Positions 25,499 to 34,169 of a stretch of 64,000 nucleotides of DNA are shown here, one piece after another (position 1 is the first letter of the stretch; each line of letters starts with the position of its first letter). The position numbers and the translations under genes are program-made. Source of the DNA: Chengkuizengella sediminis (GTDB lineage: Bacteria > Bacillota > Bacilli > Paenibacillales > KCTC-33759); the NCBI RefSeq assembly GCF_010078385.1, contig NZ_SIJC01000004.1, forward strand, positions 62,001 through 126,000. The letters run 5' to 3'. Below the pieces are notes generated by a model that saw only the letters and a list, made by a program, of their open reading frames with translations, was not told where the DNA came from and made no database searches.

Positions 25499-28400
25499 TT
25501 AAGGCGTACTAGTCATCATTGGAATATCCAATTGGAATTCCCCTACTTTTTTATACGTGAAACCATATTGTAAGCTTTGAATTACTTGCCCATTTGTGAC
25601 TGTAAATTCGTACCTTGCTGTAGCATCGTTGTATATTAACATTGGATTCTCTTGTGGTCCATTATTTATCTTATAATGTAAAATGATATACTCGTATGTT
25701 GCATTTTCATCTGGCGTGAACCAAACGGTAGCTTCAGTATCATTAATATAAGTCACCCCATAAGGAGCGGTTGGATCTGTTGGAATTACTGGTGCTGCAT
25801 CTGTAGTCACTTGTAAACCATTACTTGTAGCGGATTCGTTTCCTGCTGCATCTTTAGCCACTACTGTAAACGTATAATTTGTATTCTCAATTAACCCTGC
25901 TACATTATAAGATGTGTCTACTGTATTGCCCTCAAAAACTCCATCTTTGTAAACGTCGTAACCGATCACTCCAACATTATCTGTTGATGCTGTCCATGTT
26001 AAGTCAACTGTAGTTTCACCTTTTGCTGTAAAGTTTAGGTTTGTTGGTGCTGTCGGTGCTTCCGTGTCTACCTCTGGTTCTACTGGAGGTTCTGGATCAG
26101 TAGTTCCTCCTGACCCTACCTCATATTGATACCATTGCGAATCTTGACCAAAAGTGATGAAATAAGTGTATTGAAAATCTACAATATCACCAGCATTCAA
26201 ACCTTGGATGGTATATTCCCAAACTCCATTCTGGTCTACACTACCTACATTTTGTTGTCCGCCATTGTTCACTTTATAATGTACATCTGCAAAAGTTGCT
26301 GGGCTATCAGGTATAAATTTTAATGTCACACTACTTCCGATATCTACAATTTCAACTGTAAAATCAGGACCTACAATGACATTACCACCCGATGGAGGGG
26401 CTGCATCCGTTGTAACGGATAAAGAGTTGCTAGCTACGGATTCATTTCCTGCCTCATCTTTAGCAAATACTGTAAATGTATAACTTGTATCTTCTATTAA
26501 ACCAGTTACTTGATAGGCTGTTGTGGTTGTATGAGTTACAAAAACCCCATCTTGATAGACATCATACCCTATCACACCTACGTTATCTGTTGCTGCTGTC
26601 CAGGCTAAATCAACTGTACTTTCACTTTTTGCTGTAGAAGTTAAGTTTGACGGTGATGTTGGTGCTTGAGTATCTGGTGTACCAGGACTAGTTACAACAC
26701 CAGAACCTACTTCATATCTATACCAAGATGTATCCTCAGCTAGTTGATTTTTTAAATACGTATAATAAAACTCTACAACATTACCTTCGGCTAATGTCGA
26801 TATCGTATATTCCCAAATACCTCCATTGTTAACTGTATTCACATTTTGTTGTATACCACCATCTATTACATATCGTAGGTCTACTAAACTAGTACTTAAT
26901 GTTGGTGTGAATCTTAATGTCAATTCTGCCCCTTGATCTACAATCTCTACTACAAAATCTTCTTCTGTGATTGCAATAGGTTCATTAACTGGTGCTGCTT
27001 CCGTAGTCACAGTTAAACCACTACTTGCTACCGATTCATTTCCTGCTCTATCTTTTGCAACAACCGTAAATGTATAGCTAGTTTCCGCTTCTAAACCTGA
27101 AATTGCAAGGTTAGTACTGGTTGTGCTGTTCACAAAGCTTCCGTTTTGATATACATCATACCCTGATACTCCAACATTGTCTGTTGCTGCTGTCCAACTA
27201 AGGTCCACTGATGAATCACTTACATTAGATGCAGTTAAATTTGTTGGAGATGTTGGGTTTTCTGTATCAGGTTCTGCTGGCTCTCCACCTCCTGGAGGTG
27301 TTCCAGAACAATTCCCTCCTGGACTTACTGCTGTTTCTTGTGCCATCGTATTTGCTGGAACTGTTAATTCAAAGCAATCTGAGAATGTAACTATAGTCTC
27401 TGAATCTGATGCATTATAAGCCACGTACGTATTAAGTCCATCTTTGTTAAATACAGAGTAAAGTGGTGTATTTGCTGTAATATCAAAGTTTGGTAATCCA
27501 TACACGTCTAAAGATCTAATCCATTGGTACGTATGTGCTCTAGATTCACCAAATTCCACACCAACAGCTGGATCAATCTCCGTATCTTCATCCTTCCACA
27601 ATGTTAAAGCCTCTGCTGGATTACTAAGTGCGTAATAAGAAACTAATATATCCTGCCATGCATCTGTATTATCTATTCCTTCCCATCCGAACTGTTGTTT
27701 CTTCTGCAAATAATTCGGGAATTCAGCATACGTATTGTTATAGTTTTGCGCAACATAATTTGGGTCTGTCCCTAAATAAAGTGAAGCTGGTGTAATCGGT
27801 AATATTTGAATTCCATGTGCTTCTACCGGATTTTCAGTCCACCATGTCGTATGGTTGTACTTTCCTCCCCATACCATAACAACATCGTCATTAGAAAATT
27901 CTGGATCTAAAACATCTCCGTAAATATCAAACCAATAGTTGTTAATCGCTTCTCTCTCCGTTGTAAACATGTATATTCCAGCATCTCTAATTTCGTCATT
28001 TCCTGTAGCTTCACCCCATAAAATTAAGGATGCCCAAGCATTCATTGCTTCTGATGAGGATTCATGGTTGTTTCCACCATATCTCCAATCATCTGCATCA
28101 ATGAAACCCATACCATTTGCCCAAGAATGGCCAGCATATGGATCAAAGTTTCTCAAAAACGGATATTTATTTGAATCACGATCTGTTGTTGCAATATCTC
28201 CAATTAATTCATTCACCATTCCGCCCCATTGGTCTTGTTGATCCCATGCATCAACTGCATTCGGCTCTTGAAGAGCAACTTGTGCAGCCGCATAAATCCA
28301 ATATCCCCAGTGGAAATGATGGTCATTTAGTTCTGTATCTGAAAAATAACTTGCACTATAACCAATTAATGTTTTCCAATGATCATCATAATAGAAATAG

Positions 28401-29788
28401 TTATCGTCCACAGGTTGTCCTGCTTCGTTATATTTGGTAGGTGTGAACCACCACTCCAGTGTATTTTTCATTGATTGTACGAATTCATCTGTTTTTTCAG
28501 CATCATCCAATTGTGCTGTAATCGGAGCAAGATTAGATATTCGTCCAAGGTTTTTACCCATCCAATACGTATCGTATCCACCATTTCCTCCATCCGCACC
28601 TGGATTTATAAACGGAGGATTAAGTCCCATACCATAATCAAAATATTGTGTAACATAATCTTCTAATTTAGCAATATCTGCTGGATCTGTTAGTTCAGGC
28701 ATCCAAGGTAGAACCCCATTAAAGACATACTGTGTACTGAAATTATTTCCAGTAATCGTTTTCATTGTTCCACGAATCGTATCATAAGTAGATAAATAAG
28801 ATGAGTCAGGAATTAATGAATTGTTTCTCCACTGATGAGGATAAAGTGCTGTAATCGTTTCAGTGTTTGTACCTTCCATTGGTGTTGTAGTAATAATGTA
28901 ATCTGTAGTTAAAGTACTGCTTGCTTCATCATAATTCCAATCTACTCTAGTATCTGTAACAAAAGCAAAAGCACGGTCTTTATAGAAGTTAAACGTACTC
29001 ACATCACCATCAGGTAAACCGGCAACAGTAAAGAAGTCCTTACCTTCAGGTAAATCCGCAATGACTTCGCTTCCATTATTCGTCCAAGTTGTACCTACTG
29101 GAGCATATAAACCGTAATAATTGGTTTGACCATTATTGTTTACTGAAATTTGAATAGAAGAACTATCTTGATGTAATATCGTTGTAGCTAGATTAAACTT
29201 AACCTTTGGTTCTGCCCCGTCAAACGTAAAGTATGCGTAAGGACTACCATGTGCAATCGTTGCTTTCATATTTTTACTTCCATCACTACTTGCCATTAAA
29301 ATGTCTGCAGACCAATCGTCAAGCTTGTCCGCTTTTGCATCCGCAGGTGAAAATGTAGTGGCTTGTATCTCTAAGTCAATTTGACCTGGACGATGCTCGC
29401 GTTCCAACTCATTTTCTCCATCTAATAATGTATTAACGGTTTTAGGTGGATTGCTGATTTCAAAACCAGTTGGTGTAGCTTGAAAAGATAATGGATGTGC
29501 ATATAAAGCACCTGAATACTGAAACCACAATACAGAGGTTAACCAATCGTTTGTTGGTAAAGGTTTTCCATCAAAATTGCTTGTTGTATAATCTTCCGAA
29601 GGTGGTGACTTTCTTGGTCCCAGTACCCAATTATAAAGCTGTGTTCCTTTTTGAACCGTAGAATACCCGCCTGCACCTACAGCAACATCATTTTCAGTAA
29701 TGTCAGCTGTAGCTAGATTAGCAGGAATTAAAGTAGTTATAAGTAGTGTAAGCGTTGTCATCAGTGACAGAAATTTGATCTTATGCAA
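25499..29788 (-). CDS. GH81 endo-1,3-beta-glucanase 2, divergent catalytic domain
   Basis: This 1429-residue secreted glucanase starts at a TTG (29788) with AGGAG 8 bases upstream. The GTG at 29797 overlaps that Shine-Dalgarno. A signal peptide (about 1-28, ANLATA) precedes the GH81 domain (about 32-825). The catalytic marks are Asp489 in NDHHFHWGYW and Glu576/Glu580 in NNHESSSEA. Then come FN3 (844-928), CBM56 (939-1030), FN3 (1043-1127), CBM56 (1139-1226), FN3 (1243-1330) and a CBM56-like domain (1340-1427). The catalytic domain differs clearly from copies 1 and 3, but the tail from the second FN3 on is nearly identical to GH81-1. It likely has a different glucan chain preference. Two perfect cre-type palindromes lie upstream. 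Confidence 0.9.
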   Translation of the reverse strand: MHKIKFLSLMTTLTLLITTLIPANLATADITENDVAVGAGGYSTVQKGTQLYNWVLGPRKSPPSEDYTTSNFDGKPLPTNDWLTSVLWFQYSGALYAHPLSFQATPTGFEISNPPKTVNTLLDGENELEREHRPGQIDLEIQATTFSPADAKADKLDDWSADILMASSDGSKNMKATIAHGSPYAYFTFDGAEPKVKFNLATTILHQDSSSIQISVNNNGQTNYYGLYAPVGTTWTNNGSEVIADLPEGKDFFTVAGLPDGDVSTFNFYKDRAFAFVTDTRVDWNYDEASSTLTTDYIITTTPMEGTNTETITALYPHQWRNNSLIPDSSYLSTYDTIRGTMKTITGNNFSTQYVFNGVLPWMPELTDPADIAKLEDYVTQYFDYGMGLNPPFINPGADGGNGGYDTYWMGKNLGRISNLAPITAQLDDAEKTDEFVQSMKNTLEWWFTPTKYNEAGQPVDDNYFYYDDHWKTLIGYSASYFSDTELNDHHFHWGYWIYAAAQVALQEPNAVDAWDQQDQWGGMVNELIGDIATTDRDSNKYPFLRNFDPYAGHSWANGMGFIDADDWRYGGNNHESSSEAMNAWASLILWGEATGNDEIRDAGIYMFTTEREAINNYWFDIYGDVLDPEFSNDDVVMVWGGKYNHTTWWTENPVEAHGIQILPITPASLYLGTDPNYVAQNYNNTYAEFPNYLQKKQQFGWEGIDNTDAWQDILVSYYALSNPAEALTLWKDEDTEIDPAVGVEFGESRAHTYQWIRSLDVYGLPNFDITANTPLYSVFNKDGLNTYVAYNASDSETIVTFSDCFELTVPANTMAQETAVSPGGNCSGTPPGGGEPAEPDTENPTSPTNLTASNVSDSSVDLSWTAATDNVGVSGYDVYQNGSFVNSTTSTNLAISGLEAETSYTFTVVAKDRAGNESVASSGLTVTTEAAPVNEPIAITEEDFVVEIVDQGAELTLRFTPTLSTSLVDLRYVIDGGIQQNVNTVNNGGIWEYTISTLAEGNVVEFYYTYLKNQLAEDTSWYRYEVGSGVVTSPGTPDTQAPTSPSNLTSTAKSESTVDLAWTAATDNVGVIGYDVYQDGVFVTHTTTTAYQVTGLIEDTSYTFTVFAKDEAGNESVASNSLSVTTDAAPPSGGNVIVGPDFTVEIVDIGSSVTLKFIPDSPATFADVHYKVNNGGQQNVGSVDQNGVWEYTIQGLNAGDIVDFQYTYFITFGQDSQWYQYEVGSGGTTDPEPPVEPEVDTEAPTAPTNLNFTAKGETTVDLTWTASTDNVGVIGYDVYKDGVFEGNTVDTSYNVAGLIENTNYTFTVVAKDAAGNESATSNGLQVTTDAAPVIPTDPTAPYGVTYINDTEATVWFTPDENATYEYIILHYKINNGPQENPMLIYNDATARYEFTVTNGQVIQSLQYGFTYKKVGEFQLDIPMMTSTP

Positions 29789-29835
29789 TAAAAACACTCC
29801 TTTTAGTTATATATTTTCAGTTTGTACCAATGATT

Positions 29836-29883
29836 TGAAACCGATTACAAAATGAAGGAAATTTTAATTGAAATCGATTTCAA
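29836..29883 (-). promoter_or_regulatory. Two cre-type operators upstream of GH81-2
   Basis: TGAAACCGATTACA (29836-29849) and the perfect palindrome TTGAAATCGATTTCAA (29868-29883) both fit TGWAANCGNTNWCA completely. They lie 48 and 80 bases before the start codon, suited to repression by CcpA or a LacI-type glucan regulator. Confidence 0.6.
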
Positions 29884-30020
29884 CATCTACGTACCATAAT
29901 ATTCCTCCTTTCCAATTGTTATCCCATAGTTACTTTGGACTAACATAAGTGTATACTAAAGTCATTCAGTTTGTAAATAGGAAATTTGATAAAACATGTA
30001 GAAAATTGTCGATTATTGTC

Positions 30021-30740
30021 TTATTTTAAAAATTGCTTGATTAAGTAAACAAATTGTTCCTTATCAAATAAAAATGGAATATGTCCCTCTCCTACTATGA
30101 TTTTCTCACCATTTGTTATACTAGCAGGGGAACTAGGTAATGGGCATACCACATCATTTTCCCCATGAATCCATAGAATAGGAATGGTATTTTCCTCTTC
30201 GCAAAATTTGTTCCAATTTGATGTCAGATCAGTTGTCATTAAATAATCCAATCCTGCTTCCAAACCATTCAAATTGAAATCCGTTTCAGCATTTTGAATA
30301 AATATTCCTTTCTGTCCTGTGAGATCTGTAGATTGAAATACAAGCTTTTTAAATTGTTTGATCGTCTCTTCTGGTTGAGCTAACAGCTGTGTTTTCATGC
30401 GCTGAACAATTCTTTGAGGCCATCCTTCTGAACGGTCCTGACTCACAAATTTTAAAGTTGAGGAAATGATGATAATAGAATCTATGCCAAATTGTTCTCT
30501 TTTCTTTTGATCAAATATCGTTTCTAATGCAAGCAAGCCTCCTAATGACCAACCTATTAATGTCCATTCACCTGGAGAAGCCTTCAATTTGTTTTCAATC
30601 ACTTTATAAAAGTCGTTAATTTCATTACATTCACTAAAATTAACTAAATGATGTTCAAAATCGGGTAAGTTCTCAATCACCTCAGACCAAATTTGCGTGG
30701 ACATTGCCCAACCATAAATCCACATACATTTTTTTGACAT
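30021..30740 (-). CDS. BioH-like alpha/beta hydrolase (pimeloyl-ACP ester hydrolase candidate)
   Basis: This 239-residue serine hydrolase is the last gene of the biotin cluster. The nucleophile elbow GWSLGGLLALE (Ser67) matches that of E. coli BioH, the acid sits in HGENDVVCPL and the histidine in GEGHIPFLF. The start MWIYGWAM-like region supplies the oxyanion hole. In the BioC-BioH route this enzyme frees pimeloyl-ACP from its methyl ester. No bioC is in the window, so the role is inferred from position and motif. It follows bioF by 50 bases in the same direction and is likely co-transcribed. Confidence 0.72.
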   Translation of the reverse strand: MSKKCMWIYGWAMSTQIWSEVIENLPDFEHHLVNFSECNEINDFYKVIENKLKASPGEWTLIGWSLGGLLALETIFDQKKREQFGIDSIIIISSTLKFVSQDRSEGWPQRIVQRMKTQLLAQPEETIKQFKKLVFQSTDLTGQKGIFIQNAETDFNLNGLEAGLDYLMTTDLTSNWNKFCEEENTIPILWIHGENDVVCPLPSSPASITNGEKIIVGEGHIPFLFDKEQFVYLIKQFLK

Positions 30741-30790
30741 AACATTCTCACTTTCTAAATAAGTTAGACAAATTGTATGACTTGGTTACA

Positions 30791-31996
30791 TTATATTTTG
30801 ACCTTTAAACATTCACCAATCTCATCTATATGTACTAGTGCCTTTTTCAAATCCTGGTCTTGATGTGAACTCATAATCGTAAAACGAATTCTTGCTGTAC
30901 CCTCTGGTACCGTCGGCGGTCTTACTGCTACCGCAGCTACTCCTTTTTCTTGTAAAAGAGTACTAAATTCCATCGTTTTTTTGTTATCTCCAACAATAAG
31001 TGGAATAATTTGCGATTCACTTTCTCCTGTATTAAAACCTCTGGATTGAAGTTCTTGTTTAAACCAGGCGGATTTTTCTAATAACGATTTCTGTCTCCAA
31101 TCCTCAGACTGAATACGTGACCAATTTCGCTGAATTGCAGCAATATTGATAGGAGGCAGGGCTGTAGTAAATATAAAACTCCTTGCTTTGTTCAATAAAT
31201 ATTGTATTAGAATGGAGTCCCCCGCAATATATGCCCCGTAACAACCGTATGCTTTACTAAAAGTTCCCATAAGAATATCCACTTCATCTGTTAATCCTAA
31301 GTCATGTACTAATCCCTGACCTTTCATTCCATAAATACCACCACTATGCGCTTCATCCACCATAAGCATAGCACCGTATTTATTTTTCAATTTAACTAAC
31401 TGCTCTATAGGTGCCACACTACCATCCATGCTAAAAATGGAATCCGTGACGATCAGTTTTTTCTGATTAGGATCTGCTTTTTTTAACAGATGTTCTAAAT
31501 GTTCTACATCTCTATGTTTATAACGTTTATGTTCCGCTCTACTTAATATAATCCCGTCCACAATACTCGCATGATTCAAACGATCACTAAATACAAGATC
31601 CTTTCTTCCAGCTATCGTTGATATGGCTCCAACGTTTGCCATATATCCACTACTAAACACTAAACAATCCTCTGTCCCTTTAAAAGAAGCAAACTGCATT
31701 TCAAACTCCCTATAAATAGGATCATTGCCAACAATCAGTCTGGATGCTGTTGAACCAAAACGAAGAGAGGAAGAGATTCGCTCTTCTTCCTCTTTTAATC
31801 CAGTTAGATTGGTTTTGTTCAACCTTTCACTTAAACCTAAATAGTCGTTTGAAGATAAATTCAACATTTTTTTACCATCTCGTAAGATCCATCCATTTTC
31901 CAATATTATTGTTTCATGTAATGATCTGAGTTGGGATTTTTGTTCTAATTGTTTTAATTCTTCTTGCATCCATTTCCATTTTTGATGAGAACTCAT
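30791..31996 (-). CDS. bioF: 8-amino-7-oxononanoate synthase
   Basis: This PLP-dependent alpha-oxoamine synthase condenses pimeloyl-ACP or -CoA with L-alanine to give 8-amino-7-oxononanoate, the first committed biotin step. The PLP lysine is in GTFSKAYGCYG, the cofactor-facing aspartate and histidine in MLMVDEAHSGGIYG, and LSSNDYLGL is the N-terminal substrate region. The ATG at 31996 overlaps the bioB stop codon by one base (TAATG), so translation is coupled. A further ATG at 32008 is in frame but sits on the Shine-Dalgarno GAGG. Length of about 400 residues is normal. Confidence 0.92.
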   Translation of the reverse strand: MSSHQKWKWMQEELKQLEQKSQLRSLHETIILENGWILRDGKKMLNLSSNDYLGLSERLNKTNLTGLKEEEERISSSLRFGSTASRLIVGNDPIYREFEMQFASFKGTEDCLVFSSGYMANVGAISTIAGRKDLVFSDRLNHASIVDGIILSRAEHKRYKHRDVEHLEHLLKKADPNQKKLIVTDSIFSMDGSVAPIEQLVKLKNKYGAMLMVDEAHSGGIYGMKGQGLVHDLGLTDEVDILMGTFSKAYGCYGAYIAGDSILIQYLLNKARSFIFTTALPPINIAAIQRNWSRIQSEDWRQKSLLEKSAWFKQELQSRGFNTGESESQIIPLIVGDNKKTMEFSTLLQEKGVAAVAVRPPTVPEGTARIRFTIMSSHQDQDLKKALVHIDEIGECLKVKI

Positions 31997-32988
31997 TATA
32001 AAGCACATTCCTCAATTTCAAATCCAAGATCTTCCACCATTTTGTGATCTGCTGTAGCTTCTTGCCCTTCTGTTGTTAAATAATCCCCTACAAAAATGGA
32101 GTTTGCCGCATATAATCCAAGTGCTTGTAATGATTTTAAATTCACTTCACGTCCGCCTGAAACACGAATTTCTTTTGTCGGATTAATGAAACGGAACAAT
32201 GCTAGTACTTTCAAACATTTTCGCGGATTTAACTCATCCATGTTTTCTAAAGGGGTTCCTTTAATCGCATTTAAAAAGTTTACAGGAATAGAATCTGCAT
32301 CTAATTCACGTAATGCATAAGCTGTTTCAACGATCTCCTGATTGGATTCTCCCATTCCAACAATACAACCTGAACAAGGAGACATGCCAGATTTTTTCAC
32401 TTGTTCAACTGTGTCTACACGATCATCATATGTATGTGTTGAGGTAATGTTGGCATAATTGGATTTACTAGTATTTAAGTTGTGATTATAGCGATCTACA
32501 CCCGCATCTTTTAGACGTGCCGCTTGCTCATCAGATAAGATCCCTAAACAAGCACAAATTTTCATAGGCATGGTATCTTTGATTTCTTTGACAGCATCAA
32601 TCACTTCATCTAACTCTTTACCTGACGGACCTCTTCCACTAGCTACAATACAATATGTACCTACCTTCATTTCTTGCGCTTTTTTAGCTCCGTCTATTAA
32701 TGTATCTTTTTCTAACAACGAATATTTTTCAATAGGTGCATCAGAAACAATGGACTGAGAGCAATAACCGCAATCTTCAGGGCATAGGCCACTTTTGGCA
32801 TTTATAATTAAATTTAACTTTACTTTTTTCCCGTAATAATGTTTTCTGACTTGGAATGCAGCGTTCATAATGGATAATAACTCATCATCATCCGCTTCTA
32901 GTACAGATAACCCTTCTTCTAACGTTAATAACTCACCATTAATCGCTTTTTCAGCATATTCATTCCAATTTGGTTTAGTAGTAATCAT
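31996..32988 (-). CDS. bioB: Biotin synthase (radical SAM)
   Basis: This 330-residue radical-SAM enzyme inserts sulfur into dethiobiotin. The 4Fe-4S cysteines are in GLCPEDCGYCSQS, and further conserved cysteines (CACLG, SPCSGCIVGMGES) and RVSGGREVNL support the second, 2Fe-2S, cluster and substrate site. Length and motif order are those of bacterial BioB. It is the second gene of the cluster, with its own upstream promoter-like copy of the bioD control region, and overlaps bioF by one base. Confidence 0.95.
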   Translation of the reverse strand: MITTKPNWNEYAEKAINGELLTLEEGLSVLEADDDELLSIMNAAFQVRKHYYGKKVKLNLIINAKSGLCPEDCGYCSQSIVSDAPIEKYSLLEKDTLIDGAKKAQEMKVGTYCIVASGRGPSGKELDEVIDAVKEIKDTMPMKICACLGILSDEQAARLKDAGVDRYNHNLNTSKSNYANITSTHTYDDRVDTVEQVKKSGMSPCSGCIVGMGESNQEIVETAYALRELDADSIPVNFLNAIKGTPLENMDELNPRKCLKVLALFRFINPTKEIRVSGGREVNLKSLQALGLYAANSIFVGDYLTTEGQEATADHKMVEDLGFEIEECAL

Positions 32989-33047
32989 TTATAATTCCTC
33001 CCTTGTAATGAGTGTAAATATTTTTTCAAACGAACAAATTATATGTG

Positions 33048-33102
33048 ACGTTAACTCTCCAAGATACAATTCAAGTTAAAAATTCAAACTAAAATGATTG
33101 TA
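33048..33102 (-). promoter_or_regulatory. Second, weaker BirA-operator-like promoter before bioB
   Basis: The 16 bases TGATTGTACTATATTC (33095-33110, plus strand) are identical to 33943-33958 before bioD and contain the -10 (TACAAT on the minus strand). Nearby CAAGTTAAAAATT and ACGTTAAC (33048-33055) form a degraded operator with a 19-base gap. The -35 is poor. Confidence 0.45.
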
Positions 33103-33140
33103 CTATATTCAATCGTATTTTAGTAGATGTTGACCTTTTC

Positions 33141-33863
33141 TCATTCAAAAATAGACCTTAAATCCAAATGTTTATCTATGATTTCAATCCATTTTTTCCT
33201 TCTTAATGTCCAATTAATCCTTTGTTCATTTTGATAGTTCATCCACGGTAGTTTACCTAAGACTTCAACTCCTCCAAACTTTTCAATCATAGAGATATTC
33301 TCTTCAAGAGAAGGATCAGCTTCATCTTGATAACCATTTAAAATAACTCCCTTGACCTCAAGTCCCATTTTATGAGCATAGGAAATAGATAGACAAGTAT
33401 GGTTCACTGTACCTAAGCCAGCTCTAGCCACGAGAAGCATTGGAAGTTTTAATTCACTTGCTAAATTAGCTATCGTTTTATCTTGAGTAATGGGAACAAT
33501 GAGTCCTCCTGCTCCTTCTGTAATGAGAAAATCGCTATGATGCAAGCGGTTACGACCCTCTTCCACCAACTTTAAAAAGTTAATCTTTTTGCCTTCCCTC
33601 TCTGCTGCGATCCATGGTGCTAGAGGTTGGGAAAATGTATAGGTTGCGATATCTTCTTCCTTTTGATTCAGTCCACTTCCATGTAATAATCGATAGCTAT
33701 CTGCTTCTGGGTCACCCATTGCCACTCCTGATTGCACAGGTTTCCATAATTGGACATTTTCAATTTTTCTTTTGTTTTTTATAAAAGCTGCTAGTGCTGC
33801 TGCAACTTCCGTTTTTCCCACACCTGTATCCGTTGCCGTAATAAATAAACCCTTACTTTTCAT
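33141..33863 (-). CDS. bioD: Dethiobiotin synthetase
   Basis: This 240-residue ATP-dependent carboxylase closes the ureido ring of 7,8-diaminopelargonate to give dethiobiotin. The P-loop is ATDTGVGKTEVAAA near the N-terminus, the substrate lysine and serine in WKPVQSG, and EGAGGLIVPI is the conserved Mg/phosphate strand. It is the first gene of the cluster on this strand. No bioA (diaminopelargonate aminotransferase) is seen beside it, so that step must be encoded elsewhere. A clear BirA operator and promoter lie upstream. Confidence 0.93.
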   Translation of the reverse strand: MKSKGLFITATDTGVGKTEVAAALAAFIKNKRKIENVQLWKPVQSGVAMGDPEADSYRLLHGSGLNQKEEDIATYTFSQPLAPWIAAEREGKKINFLKLVEEGRNRLHHSDFLITEGAGGLIVPITQDKTIANLASELKLPMLLVARAGLGTVNHTCLSISYAHKMGLEVKGVILNGYQDEADPSLEENISMIEKFGGVEVLGKLPWMNYQNEQRINWTLRRKKWIEIIDKHLDLRSIFE

Positions 33864-33897
33864 CCTATATACACCTTTTAATTTAATATGTATTAAA

Positions 33898-33973
33898 TTG
33901 TTAACCTAGATTTTAAATTTCAAGTTAACAATCAAACTAGATTGATTGTACTATATTCTTTAGAAGTGAACAA
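33898..33973 (-). promoter_or_regulatory. Biotin operon promoter and BirA operator
   Basis: On the minus strand TTGTTC (33973-33968) and TACAAT (33950-33945) are 17 bases apart. Just downstream is TTGTTAAC-N18-GTTAACAA (33898-33931), which has the half-site sequence and spacing of biotin repressor (BirA) operators. BirA loaded with biotinyl-AMP would block bioD transcription when biotin is plentiful. Nothing else is seen in 33974-34061. Confidence 0.8.
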
Positions 33974-34061
33974 CCTCTACTTATTGTGATACTAAATACA
34001 ACCATAATTAACAATATGCTGTAAATGAATATATCATTATTATGTTTTTCACCTTAAAAGA

Positions 34062-34093
34062 GACAGCTAACACCACTCACAGTGTCAACTGTC
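34062..34093 (-). terminator. Terminator after GH81-3
   Basis: GACAGTTGACAC pairs with GTGTTAGCTGTC (two G-U pairs) and is followed by TCTCTTTT on the minus strand, about 75 bases after the GH81-3 stop. The U tract is moderate. Confidence 0.55.
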
Positions 34094-34169
34094 TATATAC
34101 TAAGTTAAATCATCCTTATAGAAAATCAAGGTTACATAGAATTTCTTGTAGATTTATAAGTGCATCATT

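Noticed and set aside
26126-28666. Several plus-strand open frames antisense to GH81-2
   Set aside because: They are shadow frames without ribosome-binding sites or recognisable domains, created by the codon use of the real gene.
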